Positions 18,101 through 26,110 of a DNA stretch of 64,000 nt are shown here, in pieces. Under the pieces are notes generated by a model. The model did no database searches. It was not told where the DNA came from and saw only the letters and a program-made list of their open reading frames with translations. Each line of letters starts with the position of its first letter. The stretch's first letter is position 1. This stretch comes from Zavarzinella formosa DSM 19928 (GTDB taxonomy: Bacteria; Planctomycetota; Planctomycetia; Gemmatales; Gemmataceae). The DNA lies in contig NZ_JH636441.1 of the NCBI RefSeq assembly GCF_000255705.1, positions 309,673 through 373,672 of the forward strand, read 5' to 3'. A program made the translations under genes and the position numbers.

Positions 18101-19099
18101 ACAAGCCGCTTCCTCTTTGCGCTGGTGTTCTTTGTCGGCCTTCACGCGGGCCGGAAGATCGCCTTCCTTTTCACCCGGTTCGGTGAAGTTCAGCCGCAGG
18201 ATCACGGGGGCGCCGGTCGTCTTCAACCGGTCTTTCACCTTCCACGCCTCACGGCCGCCGAAAATGATCGGCTTCAATTTGAATTCCTCGGCAAAGTCGA
18301 GCGTCCGGTGAATGTCGTCGGCCCGGTCGGCCTCAAACACCACGGGCATCTTCCCTTCCAAGGCGGGCACTAGCGATTCCCAACACGGGTCAAACGGCGG
18401 CCGGCTTCCGACACGACCGCCGGCCTCGAACGCTTTTAAGCGGCGAAGATGCCAGCCTGAATCCAAGAAGGTTTGCCGGGCATGGGCGACGACGCCCATC
18501 AAGGCCCGCGGGTATTCCGCGCCGGGGATGTTCTTCAGCGAGACATGCAAGGCGACCACCGGCTTCAACACGCTTTGCCGGGGAACCTGCCCGTTGAGGC
18601 TCAGCAAGGCGCTTTGCCCGCTGAGGATGCCTCCTTCGGGGATGGCAAGTTGGGTGGTGAAACCGAGCCGCCGCCACGGCATTTGAGAATCGTCGGCCGA
18701 TTGCAAGGCCGTGTGAACTTCAAATTCCGGCGTCAGTCCCCGGCGATTGTCAGGTTTGGTGGCCGCGAGAATGTCGCTCGCCAGATCCTCCGGAGCGGGG
18801 GGGCCGCCGCCGGAGCGCCGCATCATCGCGTCGTATCCGCGGATTCCCCCGGCGTCGATCAGGCCGGGGTATACGGTAAGGCCGGTGCCATCGATCACGA
18901 TGGCGTCGCCGGGAATTTTGGCCTCCGGCCCGATCTCGGCGATCAGCCCGTCACGGAGGATGACCGTCGCCTTCGACAATGTTTTGTCGCCCGGCAAGAT
19001 CACCCTCGCCCCGGTGATGGCGTGGGGCTGGGCCTTCGGCGCCTGGGCGGCGACCACGGATGACATGAGCAAAAGCAAACCAAGGACGTGCCTGCGCAT
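15191..19099 (-). CDS. Exported triple-module amidohydrolase-family protein
   Basis: A 1302-residue exported protein (signal peptide MRRHVLGLLLLMSSVVAA) made of three amidohydrolase-like modules. Module 1 spans about residues 25-430, followed by a Lys/Glu-rich linker at about 440-460. Module 2 spans about 480-870 and module 3 about 890-1300. Only module 2 keeps the metal site: IIDTHAHF (H544, H546), HCHCYR (698-700), a His near 726 and KSDSNE near 779. In modules 1 and 3 the HxH is replaced (GLIDAGGI and GMIDAGTV), so they look catalytically dead, yet both keep the small beta-sandwich blocks and the ending (AEILGVASQIGGV, AQILGVADKLGSIETGK). The family includes imidazolonepropionase-like enzymes; the substrate is unknown. 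The ATG at 19099 starts the signal peptide; a TTG five codons earlier is less likely. Confidence 0.88.
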   Translation of the reverse strand: MRRHVLGLLLLMSSVVAAQAPKAQPHAITGARVILPGDKTLSKATVILRDGLIAEIGPEAKIPGDAIVIDGTGLTVYPGLIDAGGIRGYDAMMRRSGGGPPAPEDLASDILAATKPDNRRGLTPEFEVHTALQSADDSQMPWRRLGFTTQLAIPEGGILSGQSALLSLNGQVPRQSVLKPVVALHVSLKNIPGAEYPRALMGVVAHARQTFLDSGWHLRRLKAFEAGGRVGSRPPFDPCWESLVPALEGKMPVVFEADRADDIHRTLDFAEEFKLKPIIFGGREAWKVKDRLKTTGAPVILRLNFTEPGEKEGDLPARVKADKEHQRKEEAACAGVLHQHGVKIAFASANIPGDQSFNKFRDNLRKAIKEGLSPAAALQALTQNPAEILGVASQIGGVVPGRAANIVVSEGDLFDADSKVRFVFADGVKLDLEIPVTPKKEPAKEKPKEKEKEKEPAKAAVMEGERTTELESDRVPKFRTKGSVLIRNTTILTAARPARLEKADILIIDGKIKAFGPSDETRRFEGAVLDAEGMFVMPGIIDTHAHFAISGGVNEFSLSVVPEVRVRDVIDSDDEQIYRALAGGVSMARLLHGSANVIGGQDAVIKLKYGASAKELLLADAPRGVKFALGENVKRSDGRFPNSRPGVEAVLVRAFSEAQAYRKTWEEYEQSKGKLPEPRRDLRLESLVDVLKGDLRVHCHCYRSDEILMLLRVADRFGVKIRSLQHVLEGYKVAPEIAAHGASVSMFADWWAYKIEAFDAIPYGPFLMHDAGATVCLKSDSNELVRHLYQESAKLVKYGGMTEEEALKTIALNAAKQLGLDGRTGSIEIGKDADLAIFNGHPLNGFSRCEMTMIEGEVYFQRGDKFAPYRPAADSPTPSNKEVLFPRFKSDGPILLRNVTIHNPGKAPVVADVRILKGRIVDVGRDLETKSDTVLNSRTLHVFPGMIDAGTVLGLTEIGQSRETHDYADAGDFQPDLRAAVAVNPESELIPVTRANGVLTVVTRPSGPMISGQAALINLNGWVPKDMVVVEQLALHVDFPVDTAFSSGDPTMPVIGRAVAKKQREEKIRKVKELFADAKRYEASRKENPNLPVVPRLEALLPYVHGEKPVIVTAYRKNEIQEALKLADELKFKMILSGAVEAWKVTDELKKRDIPVIVGPVMTMPQEHFDCYDAPFTCAAKLHQAGVRFCIRSTGASNTRNLPYEAAMAVSYGLPADEALKAVTLSPAQILGVADKLGSIETGKQANLVITNGDILRPSTQVLGLFIDGKPVEPTSKHTRLFEKYRERLKEFKEGKTGLGTK

Positions 19100-19348
19100 C
19101 GCGGGGATACTCAATAATGATGGTGCGAGAGGTGAAGGGAAGTGTATTCCGAACCAAGGGCTTTCGGAATCTGGTTTTTCAAATCATTGACGAATTCGAC
19201 ATTTCAGTTCGATTGATTCCTCGATGAACAGACTGCCATCTTCTTAAAGAAAATGTAACCCCTCCGGCAGTTCACGATGGCTTGCACTCGCCAAATATGC
19301 TACCCTCAATTTTCAACATATTTTCCTCCTTTCCTTTTGGAGTTTGTC

Positions 19349-20395
19349 ATGAACCATCGGGGTAAGCTCTCCGTCCCGATGCGGAGAGCGTTCACGTTGA
19401 TTGAATTGCTGGTGGTGATTGCGATCATCGCCATCCTGATCGGGCTTCTGCTGCCCGCCGTCCAGAAGATTCGCGAAGCCGCGAATCGCATGAGTTGCTC
19501 GAACAACCTCAAGCAACTTGGGTTGGCCGTGCATAGTTATCACGACACCGTGGGAACCATTCCCCCCGGAGGAGCCAACGATCAGGCAGGCTTCGGCGGC
19601 ACCGGCGCCGGCAACAGCGGCAACTGGGGCAGCAGTTGGATGCCGTACATCCTGGCCCATATCGAACAGAACGCCATGGCGAGCAAGTGGCAGTTCACCG
19701 GGAATTCCGGGGCCTTCAACGCCACCAACAATGCGCTGGCCAACGGGGTGGTCATCAAGACTTTCTTCTGCCCCTCGTCGCCTCTGACCAAAACGCCGGC
19801 TCCCAGTCAGCCGGGGGTTTCTTTGGCGAATTATGTTGGCGTCTCCGGGGCCGTCCCCGGCGCGATCACCGGCTATACCGAAACCCGTTACAACGATCTG
19901 CCGTGCGGCGGCCGGATCAGCGGGGGCGGGGTGATGATCCCTAATGGTCAACTCACGTTTGCCTCCATCTCGGACGGCTTGAGCAACACGATGGTCATCA
20001 GCGAACACTCCAATTTCCTGAAAGACACCAGTGGCGTGAAGCAAGAATGGCGGGCCTCCCAGATTTGGGGATGGTATTTGGGAGTGAAGTCCCCCGGCAT
20101 TCCGCCGAATTTTGACAACAACGGCGGCGACAACCGCGAGCCAAACCTGACCACGATCCGTTACCAGATCAACTACACCCCGGCCGGCGGGTGGACCAAC
20201 GACATTGCGGGAGTCGGCGTCGGGCTTAGCGGAAACTGCGTGGGAGCAAACGTCCCGATCAACTCGACCCACACGGGCGGGGTGAATGTCCTGCTTGGCG
20301 ACGGATCGGTTCGCTTCCTGCGAGACTCGACCGCCTTGTCCATCTTGGCGCAACTGGCCACCCGCGATGACGGGGTCGCTTTGTCTAACTTCTAA
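19349..20395 (+). CDS. DUF1559 prepilin-like protein
   Basis: A 348-residue member of the planctomycete DUF1559 family. The N-terminus carries a type IV pilin-like methylation motif and helix ([18 protein letters not shown]), then [20 protein letters not shown]. The C-terminus has the family end motif [17 protein letters not shown]. Such proteins are probably processed by a prepilin peptidase and form surface or secretion pseudopilin structures. They occur in dozens of copies per genome and their exact role is unknown. GGAG lies 7 nt before the ATG. The lipoprotein gene downstream is the usual neighbour, separated here by a strong hairpin. Confidence 0.93.
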   Translation: MNHRGKLSVPMRRAFTLIELLVVIAIIAILIGLLLPAVQKIREAANRMSCSNNLKQLGLAVHSYHDTVGTIPPGGANDQAGFGGTGAGNSGNWGSSWMPYILAHIEQNAMASKWQFTGNSGAFNATNNALANGVVIKTFFCPSSPLTKTPAPSQPGVSLANYVGVSGAVPGAITGYTETRYNDLPCGGRISGGGVMIPNGQLTFASISDGLSNTMVISEHSNFLKDTSGVKQEWRASQIWGWYLGVKSPGIPPNFDNNGGDNREPNLTTIRYQINYTPAGGWTNDIAGVGVGLSGNCVGANVPINSTHTGGVNVLLGDGSVRFLRDSTALSILAQLATRDDGVALSNF

Positions 20396-20433
20396 TTTCA
20401 GCGTTTAACTGTTTCATCCCAATTTCTTTGAGC

Positions 20434-20487
20434 GGCGAAAAGGACGGACACTCACTTCACAAGTGCGGTGTCTACGTCCTTTTCGCC
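20434..20487 (+). terminator. Nested hairpin between the DUF1559 and lipoprotein genes
   Basis: Arms GGCGAAAAGGACG (20434-20446) and CGTCCTTTTCGCC (20475-20487) pair perfectly. Inside them GACAC/GTGTC and CACTT/AAGTG pair in turn around a CAC loop. No T-run follows. It begins 39 bp after the DUF1559 stop and ends 33 bp before the next ATG, so it may attenuate read-through or protect the upstream message. Confidence 0.65.
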
Positions 20488-20519
20488 ACTCCATGACCCA
20501 TCATCATCGGAGTTCATTC

Positions 20520-20924
20520 ATGCGGCATCGAATCCAAAATTGTTTCCATTTGATTTTGGCCTTGCTCTTTTCGGCCATGATCGGTTGCGACAGCAAACCG
20601 GAGATCAAACTCGTTCCGGTAAGCGGAACCGTGACCCTCGACGGCAAACCGCTGGCTGACGGCTTGATCTACTTCAAAACCCAAGCCACAGGGGCGACAA
20701 ACTCACTGCCCGTCAAAGACGGCAAGTTTGAGGGGAATGTCGAGGCGGGAGACCGCCGCGTCGAGATCAATGCCTACAAGGTCAGGACCGAGGGGTTCGG
20801 CCAGATGGGAGGAGAAGTCAAGGAGAGCCTGATTCCCAAACGCTTCAACACCGAAAGCACATTGACCGCCAAGGTGGCTGCCGGAAGCCCCAATCAATTC
20901 AATTTTGAAGTCACGAGCAAATGA
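20520..20924 (+). CDS. Small lipoprotein with transthyretin-like beta domain
   Basis: A 134-residue lipoprotein. The signal peptide ends at SAMIGC and is followed by a carboxypeptidase-regulatory-like beta sandwich (VPVSGTVTLDGKPLADGLIYF, GDRRVEINAYKV) and IPKRFNTESTLTAKV near the C-terminus. Proteins of this type are the standard downstream partner of DUF1559 genes in planctomycetes and are probably exported with them, though no function is established. The ATG at 20520 follows GGAG. Confidence 0.82.
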   Translation: MRHRIQNCFHLILALLFSAMIGCDSKPEIKLVPVSGTVTLDGKPLADGLIYFKTQATGATNSLPVKDGKFEGNVEAGDRRVEINAYKVRTEGFGQMGGEVKESLIPKRFNTESTLTAKVAAGSPNQFNFEVTSK

Positions 20925-20926
20925 TT

Positions 20927-21472
20927 TCAGCGTGCGGTTCGCCGCCCGGCGGTCATCTCTTTCGGCGTTCGCTCGTAAATCACAAAGTGGTGGTCGTATT
21001 CGTTGTTCACGTCGCCGGGAACGCTCTCCCGGTGCGTGACTTCCCATGTTTCATCCGGTGGACAGGGCCAGTCGGCGATGGCGGGGAAGCGGGCCGTTCC
21101 CGGAAATTCCCCCATCACCCATGACATGTAAATTCGCGTCGCTCGCGGGAAAGCGGCCCGGTAGGCTTGCTCCCCGCCGATGACCATCACCTCGGTTGCC
21201 CCAACGGCTTTGTCAATCGCCTCCTCAATATTGGCCGCCACTTCCACCCCGGCCGGGTGATAATCTGAGTTGCGGGACAGCACGACGTTGAGGCGCCGAT
21301 CAAGGGGTTTGCCGATGTGTTCAAATGTCGTGCGGCCCATCACGATTGGCTTGTCGAGTGTCAGTTTGCGGAACCGTTTCAAGTCGGCCGGGAGCCGCCA
21401 CGGGATTCCCGTCGCATCCCCGATGACGAGGTTTTTGGCGACGGCCGCGATCAGGGAGATTCGCTTCGGCAT
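20927..21472 (-). CDS. folA: Dihydrofolate reductase
   Basis: A 181-residue dihydrofolate reductase, which reduces dihydrofolate to tetrahydrofolate with NADPH. Family blocks in order: ISLIAAVAKNLVIGDATGIPWRL-type N-terminus, LPADLKRFRKLTLDKPIVMGRTTFE, VVLSRNSDY, and VMVIGGEQAYRAAFPRATRIYMS. The C-terminus is basic and about 20 residues longer than in E. coli. The start overlaps the thyA stop by one base (TGATG), so both are translated from one message. The reductase regenerates the folate oxidised by ThyA. Confidence 0.95.
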   Translation of the reverse strand: MPKRISLIAAVAKNLVIGDATGIPWRLPADLKRFRKLTLDKPIVMGRTTFEHIGKPLDRRLNVVLSRNSDYHPAGVEVAANIEEAIDKAVGATEVMVIGGEQAYRAAFPRATRIYMSWVMGEFPGTARFPAIADWPCPPDETWEVTHRESVPGDVNNEYDHHFVIYERTPKEMTAGRRTAR

Positions 21473-22305
21473 CAGACGGCCACTTCCCCCGGCAACCGGG
21501 CATGACACTGGTAGCCGATGATTTTCAGTTGGTCGGCCCGCACGGCGTCAATGTTGCTCACATCGCCGATGATTTCGAGCTTTGGCAACGGGAACGGTTC
21601 CCGCTTCAATTGCTCGTCCACGGCCTCGAAATGGTTTTCGTAAATGTGGGCGTCGCCGAATGTGTGGACAAAGTCGCCCGGTTCGAGGCCGGTGTGCTTC
21701 GCCATGATGTGCGTGAACAACGCATAAGAGGCGATGTTGAAGGGGACGCCGAGAAACATGTCGGCCGAGCGCTGGTAAAGCTGGCAGGAAAGCCGGTTGC
21801 CGGTGACGTTGAATTGAACCAACGTGTGACAACCCGTCGGGACTTTGGATGATGGCATGTCAGCCGGGTTCCAAGCGGTGATGAGAAGCCGGCGGGCTTC
21901 GGAGGCGTGCGGATCGGCGATCACCTTGCGGATGCCCGCGATGACATTCGCCACCTGATCGACCGTTCCCTGCGGGCCTTCCCAGCGGCGCCAGTGCTTG
22001 CCGTAAATTGGCCCGAGATCGCCGGACTCGTCGGCCCATTCGTCCCAGATGGTCACCTTGTTTTCTTGCAGATAGCGGACGTTGGTTGAGCCGGAGAGGA
22101 ACCACAATAACTCATGAACGACGGCGTTCCACGGCATCCGCTTGGTGGTGACAAGAGGAAAGCCCTCCAGCAAGTCAAAGCGGATTTGCCGGCCGAAGAC
22201 GCTCAACACGTCCGGCCGGGAACCGTCCGATCGCAAGGCGGCCCGCTGAGCTTTTCGAGCGCCCGTTGTGCGGATTTCCCTCAGCAGGTCAAGGTAGGCT
22301 TTCAT
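21472..22305 (-). CDS. thyA: Thymidylate synthase
   Basis: A 277-residue thymidylate synthase, which methylates dUMP to dTMP using methylene-tetrahydrofolate. Visible blocks are GFPLVTTKRMPW, ELLWFLSGSTNVRYLQ, WDEWADESGDLGPIYGKHWR, the catalytic Cys159 in VPTGCHTLVQF, RSADMFLGVPFNIASYA, and HIYENHFEAV. The residues just before the catalytic Cys are TG, where the family usually has PP or AP. It forms an operon with folA. A perfect hairpin separates it from the permease gene upstream. Confidence 0.96.
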   Translation of the reverse strand: MKAYLDLLREIRTTGARKAQRAALRSDGSRPDVLSVFGRQIRFDLLEGFPLVTTKRMPWNAVVHELLWFLSGSTNVRYLQENKVTIWDEWADESGDLGPIYGKHWRRWEGPQGTVDQVANVIAGIRKVIADPHASEARRLLITAWNPADMPSSKVPTGCHTLVQFNVTGNRLSCQLYQRSADMFLGVPFNIASYALFTHIMAKHTGLEPGDFVHTFGDAHIYENHFEAVDEQLKREPFPLPKLEIIGDVSNIDAVRADQLKIIGYQCHARLPGEVAV

Positions 22306-22329
22306 TCTTCTCAGTGTCGCCCGGTTTGC

Positions 22330-22353
22330 CTCCCCTGTCAATCGACAGGGGAG
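22330..22353 (-). terminator. Hairpin downstream of the double permease gene
   Basis: CTCCCCTGTC-AATC-GACAGGGGAG is a perfect 10-bp stem with a 4-nt loop, between the permease stop at 22365 and the thyA start at 22305. It probably ends permease transcription. No T-run follows on the minus strand. Confidence 0.6.
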
Positions 22354-22364
22354 TGGCCGGGGAA

Positions 22365-24482
22365 TCAGTCATCATCGAGAGGTCGGGATTGGCCGGATGT
22401 ATCGGATTGGAAGCCCGTCAACGGCCGACGATTGGTCATCGGCAACCGGTTGGCGAGTTTGTGGAATCTCGCCAAAGAACTGGAGGAAATCGCCACGGCA
22501 AGCCCCCCCCAGGCGAGTAATCCCAAAATCCAGAACGGGGCGTAAGGGATGTCCCGATGGCTCAGGGACGTCTCCCAGTCGGCAAACTCATGAATCGGCA
22601 GCCACGCCATGTTCACCGGCGGGGAGAACCCGCTGAAAAAATCGACGATGATATCCATGTCCCGCCCACCCCCCAGCCGGCCACCGCCTAGTTCGAGGGG
22701 GAGGATGCAGCAAAACAAGAACCCCAGAAAATAGCCCCCTCCCGCGAACATGCTGATCGCAATCGCCGCCATCGTCGCCCGGAGGGCACTCTTCATCGTC
22801 ACGGAACAAAAAATGCCGATCCAGGCAAACCCGGCGGCATACACGGCCGCACTGATGGCCAACGCCGGAAGCATGATCGGGGCCACTCCCCCGGTCGCCA
22901 AGCCGATCAACCAAATACTGCCGAGCCACGCCCACGCCCAGCGCATGCCGAGCAGGCACCCCCACCATTTGCCCCAGAGAATCTTCCCGGTCGGCAGCGG
23001 AGTGGTCAGCAGCACATCCAGCGAATGACGGTCCCGCTCCCCCAAGATCGTTCCGGCCCCGCGAATGGCGATGGCCAGAAAAATCATCGAAGAAACCACC
23101 GGGGAAAGCACACGAACATACGCATTCGTGGCCTCGGAGAATTCCTTCCAGCGTCCGATGCCCCACCACGGGCCGCCGTACCGCCAGGAATTATCGAGGA
23201 CCAGCACACTGACGGCAATCACAAGAACCGGGGCAAACGAGGCGAGCACCAGCATCGTGAGAATGATTTTGGCAAACAATCCCATTTTGAAACCGGACTC
23301 GATGAAGATCTCCTTCCACAGAATCGGCGAGTTGCCCATGTCCGGCCGCATTGATGCGGAGGCGGCCTTGATCGATATTGACTTCCCGCCGGTCAGCCGT
23401 TGGCCGAGTGATCGCTTCTTGGGCCCGCCGCCGAACGTCTGGGCCAGGGCAATGGATCGGAGCCGCAATCCGGACCAACCCATGAACAGGGCGAACACCA
23501 CCATGTGAAAAATCAGATAGTGCAGTGTGCCGTTTAGCAACACGGAAGGCGTGGTTCCGCCGCGACGGCTCAACAAGTTGGGAACCATGTAGAAAGGATT
23601 CCCACAGACAAAGGGGTAAGCCACATCGTCCCAGCCGATCACCCGCGAGCCAATTGTGATCATCTCCCCGGCTCGCGTGGCCGCCATTCCGAGGCCCATC
23701 GCCACGCCGGAGAAACAGCAATACGCGATGGCGAACAGATAGGTCAGGGCGATGGCATCCCGCGATTTCCGGGACAATACCGAAGCTGCCATCGCCATGC
23801 CGGAGAGGCTGATGACTGTGATAAACGTCGCGGCAAAACCCGCCATCACCTGATCCGGGTCGATCCCGCCGAAGAATTGCACCAGCGAGAGGATCGGCAG
23901 CCCGGCCATCAGAAAAAGCAACAGACTTCCCACCCGCGAGGCAAACTTGCCGAAGAGAATTTCCCGGTCCCGCAGGTCGGTGGCGAGCATGAATTCGATG
24001 GTCCGGCGTTCTTTTTCATCCGTGATCGAACTCGCCACCCCGCCGGGTGTGAGCAGGCAGACGAGAACAAACTGCACCACCATGTAAGCGGTGAAAAACG
24101 TCTCCGCCAGTTTGGCCATTTCGCGGGGATGGGCGAGCGGCCCGTATCGGGTCGCGGTGTAATACCACAGGACATACATCCACGTGAAAATGATCGCCAT
24201 CGCCACCGCGTACAGGCCGCGGGTCCAGAAGGTGCGTTTGCGACGGCCCATGCGGAGCAGGTCGTAAGCCAGCACCGGGCCAAACAGGGACGTGATGAAT
24301 TCCCGAAGCAACACCCCCAACCCGGCCAGCCACAAACCGCCGAGGACCACATTCCCGGCCAAGCCGACATCGGGGAGAAGCCAGACGCCTAAAATGCCTG
24401 CCAGCAGCCAGCCCCCGACGGCCAGACGAAACGGCCATGCCCGGTTATTGGGAAGTGGTTCCGCCGGATTAAGAGCGCTCAT
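22365..24482 (-). CDS. ABC-2 type permease with two fused membrane halves
   Basis: A 705-residue membrane protein with about twelve predicted helices. Two ABC-2 permease signatures occur in one chain: TDEKERRTIEFMLATDLRDREILFGK-type in the first half (residues about 175-200) and GERDRHSLDVLLTTPLPTGK in the second (about 500-520). This indicates internal duplication or fusion of two permease units. No ATP-binding subunit is adjacent; the nearest one (12420) is distant and already has its own permease. The ATG at 24482 begins MSALNPAEPL. Substrate unknown. Confidence 0.82.
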   Translation of the reverse strand: MSALNPAEPLPNNRAWPFRLAVGGWLLAGILGVWLLPDVGLAGNVVLGGLWLAGLGVLLREFITSLFGPVLAYDLLRMGRRKRTFWTRGLYAVAMAIIFTWMYVLWYYTATRYGPLAHPREMAKLAETFFTAYMVVQFVLVCLLTPGGVASSITDEKERRTIEFMLATDLRDREILFGKFASRVGSLLLFLMAGLPILSLVQFFGGIDPDQVMAGFAATFITVISLSGMAMAASVLSRKSRDAIALTYLFAIAYCCFSGVAMGLGMAATRAGEMITIGSRVIGWDDVAYPFVCGNPFYMVPNLLSRRGGTTPSVLLNGTLHYLIFHMVVFALFMGWSGLRLRSIALAQTFGGGPKKRSLGQRLTGGKSISIKAASASMRPDMGNSPILWKEIFIESGFKMGLFAKIILTMLVLASFAPVLVIAVSVLVLDNSWRYGGPWWGIGRWKEFSEATNAYVRVLSPVVSSMIFLAIAIRGAGTILGERDRHSLDVLLTTPLPTGKILWGKWWGCLLGMRWAWAWLGSIWLIGLATGGVAPIMLPALAISAAVYAAGFAWIGIFCSVTMKSALRATMAAIAISMFAGGGYFLGFLFCCILPLELGGGRLGGGRDMDIIVDFFSGFSPPVNMAWLPIHEFADWETSLSHRDIPYAPFWILGLLAWGGLAVAISSSSLARFHKLANRLPMTNRRPLTGFQSDTSGQSRPLDDD

Positions 24483-24626
24483 GGGCACTTGGGGGATCGG
24501 GGACACGCGGAGCCGAGATCAGTGTATTTGGGCAAGCATCGTCATGCAAACGCTTCGGAGGCGTTCATACAATGATGTTCGGATGACCCGCCGTCATATT
24601 TCGCGTCCGACAACCTCGGCGACCAC

Positions 24627-26093
24627 ATGTCCGACACCACGCTTCCGTATGAACACTTTGAACGCGGCCCGATGCCTCGCGAAACGATCGACGGCATTCC
24701 CGGTTATGAGATTCTGGAGGAACTCGGCCGGGGGGGCATGGGCGTTGTCTACCGGGCCAGACAACTTTCCCTGAACCGCATTGTCGCCCTCAAAATGCTC
24801 ATTCGGCACGGCGCGACAGAACTCGACCGGTTCCGAGTCGAGGCCGAGGCTATCGGCCGGCTTCAGCATTCCAACATTATTCACGTGTTTGAAATTGGCG
24901 AAGTGGACGGTTCGCCATTTTTCACCTTGGAATACTGCCCGAACGGCAACCTCAGCCGCAAGATCGGCCGTCGGCCGATGGGCAACCGCGAGGCGGCCGA
25001 ACTCATCCGTGAACTGGCCGAGGCGATGGAGATTGTCCATCAGTCGGGCATTATCCACCGGGATTTGAAACCCGCGAATGTCTTGATGTCCTCCGATGGC
25101 ACCCCCAAGGTGACCGATTTCGGCATCGCCAAGACGAATCAGGACAGCACCCACACGCAAACGGGGATAATCCTCGGTACGCCAAGTTACATGGCTCCCG
25201 AACAGGCCGAGGGGATGAACAAGGATGTCGGCCCGGCGGCCGATGTCTATTCCCTTGGGGCTATTCTGTACGAATGCCTGACCGGACGGCCCCCGTTTGT
25301 CGCGGGTACCACGCTGGAAACGATTCGGCAGGTCCTGGAACAAGAACCACTCCCCCCGCGATTGCTGAATCATGCCGCCGATCAGGACTTGGAAAAAATC
25401 ACGTTGAAGTGCCTGCAAAAGCGGCCTTCCGAGCGTTACTCGTCGGCGAGCGAACTGGCCGCCGATTTGAAGCGCTATCTCGACGGCGAGCCGATCACCG
25501 CCCGTAGCGTCAACCTTTTCGAGCGGTTGCACCGCGAATTGCATCGCAACCAGCATGAGGCGAAACTGCGACCGTGGGGCGCGGGCATCATGTGGCTGGG
25601 GGCGATCATCTTCGCCGCCCAGACGGCGACATCGATTCTGTTGATGGCCGGCGTTTTCCAACCCGTGGCTTTTTGGGGGCCGCGAATCATCTTGTTTGTG
25701 TTGATCGGATTCTGGCTTCGCCGCTATGGCTTCGGCAACGGATTACTGCCATCGAATCCCCTGGAGCGGATGTTGTGGGCCACTTGGATCGGTTATTTGC
25801 TTGCGTTTGCCGCGATGTTCTTGGTGATGGAGGCGATGGGGCACGGCCACCTCGAAATTTACGGCCCGGCGATGGTGCTCAGCGGGATGGCGTGGTTCAC
25901 GATGGGCGGGTGCGTCTGGGGCGGGTGTTATGTGATTGGTTTGCTCTTTTTGGTGGCCTCTCCGGGGATGACGTGGTTGAATGAGACGGCTTGGGGACCC
26001 GGCGTGTTTGGAGCCGCCTGGGGGGCGACGCTTCTGGCTTTGGGCGCCCGCTACATGATTCGCAGTCGCTCGCATCCGGGCGAAGATTCCTGA
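24627..26093 (+). CDS. Transmembrane Ser/Thr protein kinase
   Basis: A 488-residue Hanks-type kinase. Gly loop GRGGMGVV at 34-41, catalytic Lys56 in VALKML, HRDLKPAN at 144-151, DFG at 164-166, and GTPSYMAPEQ in the activation segment. The kinase domain ends near residue 290. Five or six membrane helices fill residues about 315-475 instead of an extracellular sensor domain, so sensing may occur in the membrane. It is divergent from the permease gene, and the TusA-like fusion gene starts 18 bp after its stop, suggesting cotranscription. Confidence 0.92.
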   Translation: MSDTTLPYEHFERGPMPRETIDGIPGYEILEELGRGGMGVVYRARQLSLNRIVALKMLIRHGATELDRFRVEAEAIGRLQHSNIIHVFEIGEVDGSPFFTLEYCPNGNLSRKIGRRPMGNREAAELIRELAEAMEIVHQSGIIHRDLKPANVLMSSDGTPKVTDFGIAKTNQDSTHTQTGIILGTPSYMAPEQAEGMNKDVGPAADVYSLGAILYECLTGRPPFVAGTTLETIRQVLEQEPLPPRLLNHAADQDLEKITLKCLQKRPSERYSSASELAADLKRYLDGEPITARSVNLFERLHRELHRNQHEAKLRPWGAGIMWLGAIIFAAQTATSILLMAGVFQPVAFWGPRIILFVLIGFWLRRYGFGNGLLPSNPLERMLWATWIGYLLAFAAMFLVMEAMGHGHLEIYGPAMVLSGMAWFTMGGCVWGGCYVIGLLFLVASPGMTWLNETAWGPGVFGAAWGATLLALGARYMIRSRSHPGEDS

Positions 26094-26110
26094 ATTGGTT
26101 CGCATTGCGC

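Noticed and set aside
16793-18373. 526-codon open frame antisense to the amidohydrolase
   Set aside because: Opposite-strand shadow of a protein with clear family motifs.
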